Shown piece after piece: positions 60,361 through 64,000 of a stretch of DNA of 64,000 nucleotides. Each line of letters starts with the position of its first letter. Positions within the stretch are counted from its first letter, which is position 1. The notes under the pieces are model-generated. The model was not told where the DNA came from. It made no database searches and saw only the letters and a list, made by a program, of their open reading frames with translations. A program made the position numbers and the translations under genes. The DNA is from Bacillota bacterium (lineage in GTDB: Bacteria; Bacillota; UBA4882; UBA8346). The stretch spans positions 8,834 through 72,833 of the forward strand of contig JAEZFP010000022.1 in assembly GCA_023417475.1 (NCBI GenBank). The letters are read 5' to 3'.

Positions 60361-61497
60361 TTAGCTTAACGCTTGCTCAAGGTCGGCAATTAAATCGGTC
60401 ACATCCTCAATTCCCACCGACAATCGCAGCAGATCTTCGGTTACCCCGATGCGGCGCCGCACTTCCTCCGGGATATCGGCATGGGTCTGGCGAACCGGGA
60501 AGGTGATCAGCGTTTCGACGCCTCCCAAACTTTCGGCGTAGGTCAGCACGCGCACCCGATTGATCACTAGAGGAACCAAGGCGGGATCGGCAACCCGGAA
60601 CGAGAGCATCGCGCCAAACCCCGACCCCTGTCCGGCTTGAATCGCATGGCCGGGATGGTCTTTCAGGCCGGGATAATAGACGGCGGTCACTTGCGGTTGC
60701 CGACATAACCATTCGGCAATCCGCTGCGCGTTCTCCTGTTGTTTCACCATCCGCAGGCCCAAGGTCTTCAAGCCGCGCAACATCAGCCAACTGTCCTGCG
60801 GTCCCAAGACCGCGCCGGTGGAATTTTGCACAAACTTCATCCGTTCACTCAGTTCGGCCGTCCGGGCAACCACCACGCCGCTGAGAACATCGTTGTGACC
60901 GCCCAAATATTTGGTCCCGCTATGGACAACCAGATCAGCGCCAATTTCAAGCGGCCGTTGCAAGTACGGCGTCATAAAGGTGTTGTCGACAATGGTCAAG
61001 AGTTGATATTGTTTTGCCAGCCGGACGAGCTGCCGTAAATCGGTCACCTTCATCAACGGGTTGGTTGGGGTTTCGATGAACAGGGCTTTGGTTTTCCCCG
61101 GAATAATCGCCTGCGCGACCGCTTGACAATCGCCGGTGTCCACATAAGTTACGGTCAGGCCGAATTGGCGGAAATTTTTCTCGAAAATCCGGTAAGTGCC
61201 CCCATAGAGATCGTCGGAGACCACCAGGTGGTCACCTGATGCAAACAACAATAAAATCGTGGTGATCGCGGCCATACCGGAGGCGAAGGCAAACCCCTGA
61301 CGGCCTTGCTCCAATTCCGCCATGACGTCTTCAAACGCTTTCCGGGTTGGGTTAACCGTCCGGGAGTAATCGTATCCGGTACTTTCTCCCAAGGCCGGGT
61401 GGCGGAAGGTGGCCGTCTGATAAATCGGAGTGCTTACCGCGCCGGTGGTTTCATCGCTACAGAGTCCGGCATGGGCCAAAACGGTCTCAATTTTCAT
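60361..61497 (-). CDS. Cys/Met metabolism PLP enzyme (cystathionine gamma-synthase/lyase-like)
   Basis: 378 residues, paralogous to the next gene: YQTATFRHPALGES, YDYSRTVNPTR, VDNTFMTPYLQRP and PLP lysine SGTKYLGGHNDVLSG. First gene after a SAM-I riboswitch, so it belongs to methionine or cysteine supply. Two adjacent paralogues could carry out the two steps of trans-sulfuration (synthase then lyase). No start ambiguity; ATG 61497. Confidence 0.88.
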   Translation of the reverse strand: MKIETVLAHAGLCSDETTGAVSTPIYQTATFRHPALGESTGYDYSRTVNPTRKAFEDVMAELEQGRQGFAFASGMAAITTILLLFASGDHLVVSDDLYGGTYRIFEKNFRQFGLTVTYVDTGDCQAVAQAIIPGKTKALFIETPTNPLMKVTDLRQLVRLAKQYQLLTIVDNTFMTPYLQRPLEIGADLVVHSGTKYLGGHNDVLSGVVVARTAELSERMKFVQNSTGAVLGPQDSWLMLRGLKTLGLRMVKQQENAQRIAEWLCRQPQVTAVYYPGLKDHPGHAIQAGQGSGFGAMLSFRVADPALVPLVINRVRVLTYAESLGGVETLITFPVRQTHADIPEEVRRRIGVTEDLLRLSVGIEDVTDLIADLEQALS

Positions 61498-61548
61498 GCT
61501 GCATTATCCTTTCGTACTTTCTGCATTCCGGTTCTTTTCGCATCCTCA

Positions 61549-61580
61549 TAAAAAAACCTCTTTCAGAATCGAAAGAGGTT
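61549..61580 (-). terminator. SAM riboswitch terminator
   Basis: AACCTCTTTC / GAAAGAGGTT, a perfect 10-bp stem (61555-61564, 61571-61580), followed on the minus strand by a run of T. Confidence 0.93.
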
Positions 61581-61594
61581 AAACCGACTGTTTG

Positions 61595-61696
61595 CCTCTC
61601 TCATCTTTCAGGTTTCCCTGACGGACTTGGCACCAATCATTGGCCTTGGTTGCCGAAGGTTCATTGGGCCGGTCCCTCCCCTTCTCTGGATAAGAG
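61595..61696 (-). promoter_or_regulatory. SAM-I (S-box) riboswitch
   Basis: On the minus strand: CTTATCCAGAG, GGAGGGACCGGCCCAATGAA, CCTTCGGCAACC, GGTGCCAAGTCC and AGATGAGAG occur in S-box order. With S-adenosylmethionine bound it should favour the downstream terminator and shut off the PLP genes. A weak -35 (TTGATT, 61729-61734) lies just after the larE stop. Confidence 0.96.
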
Positions 61697-61735
61697 TTTC
61701 ATATATTTAGCATCTGGAATTCACCCTGAATCAAC

Positions 61736-62548
61736 TCATGAAAGCAACTGTTCTTGGCTTAGAACCGCATTCATGCTGCCGGAACGGAACCCATCCAGAT
61801 CCAAACTGACGTATGGAAATCCAAGTTCATGGAGTTTGGCGGCGATCAGCTCCCGTTGTCCCCAAGCCGCTTCCAGCTCCGCTTGGCCAATCTCGATCCG
61901 GGCGACCGGATGATGATCGCGGACTCGAAATTCACGAAAACCGAGATTTTTGAGAAAGGTTTCCGCCAGGTCGATCCGCTGCAGGATATCCGGCGTTATT
62001 TCCCGGCCGTAGGGGATGCGCGAGGCCAGACAGGCATACGCCGGTTTATCCCAGGTCGGCAAGGCTAATTCTTGTGAGTAATGACGGATGTCGGCTTTGG
62101 TGAATCCCGCCTCCTGCAAAGGACTACGGATTCCCAATTCGCGAGCGGCTTGATGGCCGGGGCGATGGTCGGAACCGTCGTCGACGTTGGCGCCGTCCAG
62201 CACGACCACACCGGCGCCCGCTTCATTGGCAATCCGGATCAAGTCTTCAAATAACGCATGTTTGCAATAATAACAACGGTTGGACGGGTTTTTGGTGAAT
62301 TGCGGATCATCAAATTCATTGGTATGAATCACGGTATGACGGAATCCATACTTGGCGACAACCGCCTGCGCCTCGGTTAGCTGGTCTTCGGGATAGGTCG
62401 GGGACACCGCGGTCACCGCCACCATTTTATCGCCCAACGTTTGATGGGCCACATAGGCCAGCAAGGTGCTGTCAACTCCACCGGAGTAGGCAACCACGGC
62501 CCCGGGCAATTGGTTTAATATTTGACGTAGTATTGCTAATTTATCCAT
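61736..62548 (-). CDS. larE: LarE-type ATP-dependent sacrificial sulfur transferase
   Basis: About 270 residues. PP-loop AYSGGVDSTLLAYVA, SPTYPEDQL, and the sulfur-donor Cys region NRCYYCKHALFEDL; later PAYACLASRIPYG. In lactobacilli LarE sacrifices its Cys sulfur to build the nickel-pincer cofactor with LarB and LarC; neither of these is in the window. The ATG at 62548 has GGTGAG upstream. Placed beside sulfur amino-acid genes, facing the SAM riboswitch. Confidence 0.9.
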   Translation of the reverse strand: MDKLAILRQILNQLPGAVVAYSGGVDSTLLAYVAHQTLGDKMVAVTAVSPTYPEDQLTEAQAVVAKYGFRHTVIHTNEFDDPQFTKNPSNRCYYCKHALFEDLIRIANEAGAGVVVLDGANVDDGSDHRPGHQAARELGIRSPLQEAGFTKADIRHYSQELALPTWDKPAYACLASRIPYGREITPDILQRIDLAETFLKNLGFREFRVRDHHPVARIEIGQAELEAAWGQRELIAAKLHELGFPYVSLDLDGFRSGSMNAVLSQEQLLS

Positions 62549-62781
62549 GAAACTCACCATTTAATATATCTAATAAATTTGATAGGAATTATAAATATTA
62601 ATGGTAATTTTAGCACATCCGGCTTTTAGAGTCAATCGTCAGCGCCGATATCGCGCGCCCGAAATCTCTTGATTTGCTAATGTTTATTTTTTTCATCCGC
62701 ATTCTTCATAATATCTTCACAAAAATAAGCTACCATCCCAGTAACAAATGACGATTGGATTTTTTAGAAGGAGGCGTACCA

Positions 62782-63264
62782 ATGAATATGACCCATTACA
62801 TGGAACTTTTGGCCACCAATCAGCCTTGGAACCTGATCCGTTTCATGGTTATCCCGGTTGTTTTGGCCGAAACCCTGGTTGCTTTGGAATTTTTTATTGT
62901 TTTTAACCGCCGGACGGAAGGCGCTTTACGCAAAACCAGCCAAATTCTTTCCGTTGCCGCGGGCGCTTATTTCTTACTCGCTGTCTTTCTGCCGTTGCTC
63001 TTTACGGCTATTCCGGGAATTAAATGGCGTACCGGCATTGACTTCATTGCCGTCTGGTCGTATCTCTTAGGCGTGGTTCCCTTAGGGGCGATGGCGTTAT
63101 TGGATTTGGGGTTGATTGGCAAAGGCAAAACCGGATTGGAAAAGATGAAAGCTCATTTCCTCTGGCTAACCGTTTTCCTGATCGTGGCCCATGTGGCGAT
63201 GATCTTCGGGATGATCAACCCGGAGATTATGGGGAAAGCCGCCGGCGCCATGAAAACAATGTAA
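62782..63264 (+). CDS. Small four-helix membrane protein
   Basis: About 160 residues with four hydrophobic segments (FMVIPVVLAETLVALEFFIV, ILSVAAGAYFLLAVFLPLL, FIAVWSYLLGVVPLGAMALL, LWLTVFLIVAHVAMIFGMI). Resembles the DUF6803 type in my recollection; function unknown. AAGGAGG precedes the ATG at 62782; an earlier in-frame start at 62755 overlaps that site. Stands alone before the DnaA-box array. Confidence 0.8.
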   Translation: MNMTHYMELLATNQPWNLIRFMVIPVVLAETLVALEFFIVFNRRTEGALRKTSQILSVAAGAYFLLAVFLPLLFTAIPGIKWRTGIDFIAVWSYLLGVVPLGAMALLDLGLIGKGKTGLEKMKAHFLWLTVFLIVAHVAMIFGMINPEIMGKAAGAMKTM

Positions 63265-63303
63265 AATACCAGGCCCGTTTCATTCCCTTTCCTTCCCGCC
63301 GCT

Positions 63304-63609
63304 TTGTTATCAACAGGATATCCACAGGGAAGAAGGAATCGATTCCGTTTATCCACAGGAATAGATCGTTTACTCACAGAAATAGATGAGTTATTAACAA
63401 AACTAGTATCGTTATTCACAGAAAGAGATCGTTTTGTTAATAACGTAGATCAGTTATCCACAGAAAGAGATCGTTTTGTTAATAACGTAGATCGGTTATC
63501 CACAAAAAGAGATCGTTTTGTTAGTAACGTAGATCAGTTATTCACAAAAAAGGATCGTTGAGCGACTCAATGATCTCTTTTTGTGATCCAAGGGGCTAAG
63601 TTATCCACA
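63304..63609. repeat. Phased 21-bp array of DnaA-box-like sites
   Basis: Exact TTATNCACA boxes lie at 63349, 63412, 63454, 63496, 63538 and 63601; one-mismatch or related forms at 63307, 63370 and 63391. All these starts differ by multiples of 21 bp, two helical turns. The intervening units are TTTTGTTAATAACGTAGATC-like. The last box is one arm of a 21-bp hairpin (63542-63562 with 63566-63586) made by an inverted unit. The plus strand also reads as an 85-residue heptad-repeat ORF (63304-63561) that begins with TTG and lacks a ribosome site. An origin-like or DnaA-titrating locus is possible. Confidence 0.8.
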
Positions 63610-63657
63610 GGCGGGGATTGGCGGGCGGTTTACCGCAATCGTTCCTCGCCTAACCCC

Positions 63658-63831
63658 TTGTCTGAACCAGGATTTCAAGGATTTGACGGATTAAAAGGAT
63701 TCGCAGCTCAGCAAATTCCCTAAATGAGCTGCCTTGCAAAGATTCCTGCATTCCTAACTGCAAACGCCTCAGAGCTTGATCTTTCAAATCCTTTTAATCG
63801 ATTAAATCCTGCTTAATCCTGGTTCAGACAA
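63658..63831. repeat. 174-bp inverted-repeat element
   Basis: The ends TTGTCTGAACCAGGATT and AATCCTGGTTCAGACAA are perfect inverse copies, and the match continues with gaps through AGGATTT and GATTAAAAGGATT. An inner AGCTCA..TGAGCT hairpin (about 63704-63730) lies at the centre. No ORF of note. Looks like a non-autonomous mobile or structured repeat. Confidence 0.75.
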
Positions 63832-64000
63832 CATTCCTTCAAGTACCCCTAACCGTTGATGATAACACTCCCGAACCTCCCTCGATGCATCCATGTGCGC
63901 TTTCGCCCTCCCTGGCCGCTCCGCCTGGCTACCGGGTTGGGGCTTGCGAGGTCCCCTTCGCGGGGCGACCGCTGTGATTCAATCCGGGAATCAAAGCGGC
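63832..64000. other. Non-coding end of the window with hairpins
   Basis: No supported gene. GGTCCCC..GGGGCGACC (about 63950-63970) and CCGCTGTGATTC..GGAATCAAAGCGG (to 63999) can fold as adjacent hairpins and may be the start of a further repeat or a 3' region continuing beyond the window. Confidence 0.4.

Noticed and set aside
63304..63609. CRISPR array
   Set aside because: Repeats are 21 bp, contiguous and degenerate, with no unique spacers and no cas genes.

Overview
The window looks like chromosome from a diderm (outer-membrane-bearing) Bacillota relative. Strong GGAGG-type ribosome sites, frequent GTG/TTG starts, a SAM-I (S-box) riboswitch, a cobalamin riboswitch and many short intrinsic terminators point to a Firmicutes-like genome. 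A complete TonB/ExbB/ExbD set with a TonB-dependent receptor, and a secreted protein ending in an OmpA-type domain, require an outer membrane. Negativicutes-, Halanaerobium- or Limnochordia-like lineages would fit; I cannot name the species. I saw no rRNA, tRNA, transposase, phage module or CRISPR array.

Layout. 1-6.8 kb: a LacI-regulated, PotABCD-type ABC importer, then adenine deaminase and a nucleoside phosphorylase cut by the window edge; probably purine salvage. 6.9-11.5 kb: HAD phosphatase, a candidate structured RNA with its own promoter and terminator, an Lrp regulator, an MBL hydrolase, and a MerR regulator with an MFS exporter sharing 19-bp-spacer promoters. 11.7-15.4 kb: an ABC-2 exporter (ATPase and two permeases) flanked by two paralogous small proteins, one with a ten-cysteine tail. 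15.7-23 kb: a seven-gene vitamin B12 uptake operon (receptor, TonB, ExbB, ExbD, binding protein, permease, fused ATPase) behind a cobalamin riboswitch. 23.1-27.7 kb: a LacI regulator and a heterodimeric ABC exporter sharing one operator sequence. 27.8-31.5 kb: PHP phosphoesterase, Nudix hydrolase, CorA, DinD and two structured repeats. 31.7-32 kb: a 21-bp tandem array. 32-43 kb: a ten-gene hexuronate/aldonate operon (two SDRs, an enolase-superfamily dehydratase, a sugar ABC importer, UxaA in two parts, UxaC, an RraA-like protein) with a divergent AraC regulator. 43-53.5 kb: an MBL hydrolase, a MarR-ABC-ABC-MFS multidrug operon, a CAP-domain lipoprotein and a MacAB-like efflux operon. 53.8-57.7 kb: an unknown protein, a DUF3298-like protein, a ROK regulator and a TIG/OmpA envelope protein. 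58-62.5 kb: sulfur amino-acid genes (cysK and two Cys/Met PLP enzymes, one behind a SAM riboswitch) and larE. 62.8-64 kb: a small membrane protein, a strikingly phased array of DnaA-box-like sites and a 174-bp inverted repeat.

The most unusual items are the helically phased 21-bp arrays at 63.3 and 31.8 kb, the paralogous small proteins flanking the ABC-2 exporter, the unassigned RNA near 8 kb, and several dispersed structured repeats. Coordinates and motifs were read by eye; family names rest on recalled motifs, not on searches.
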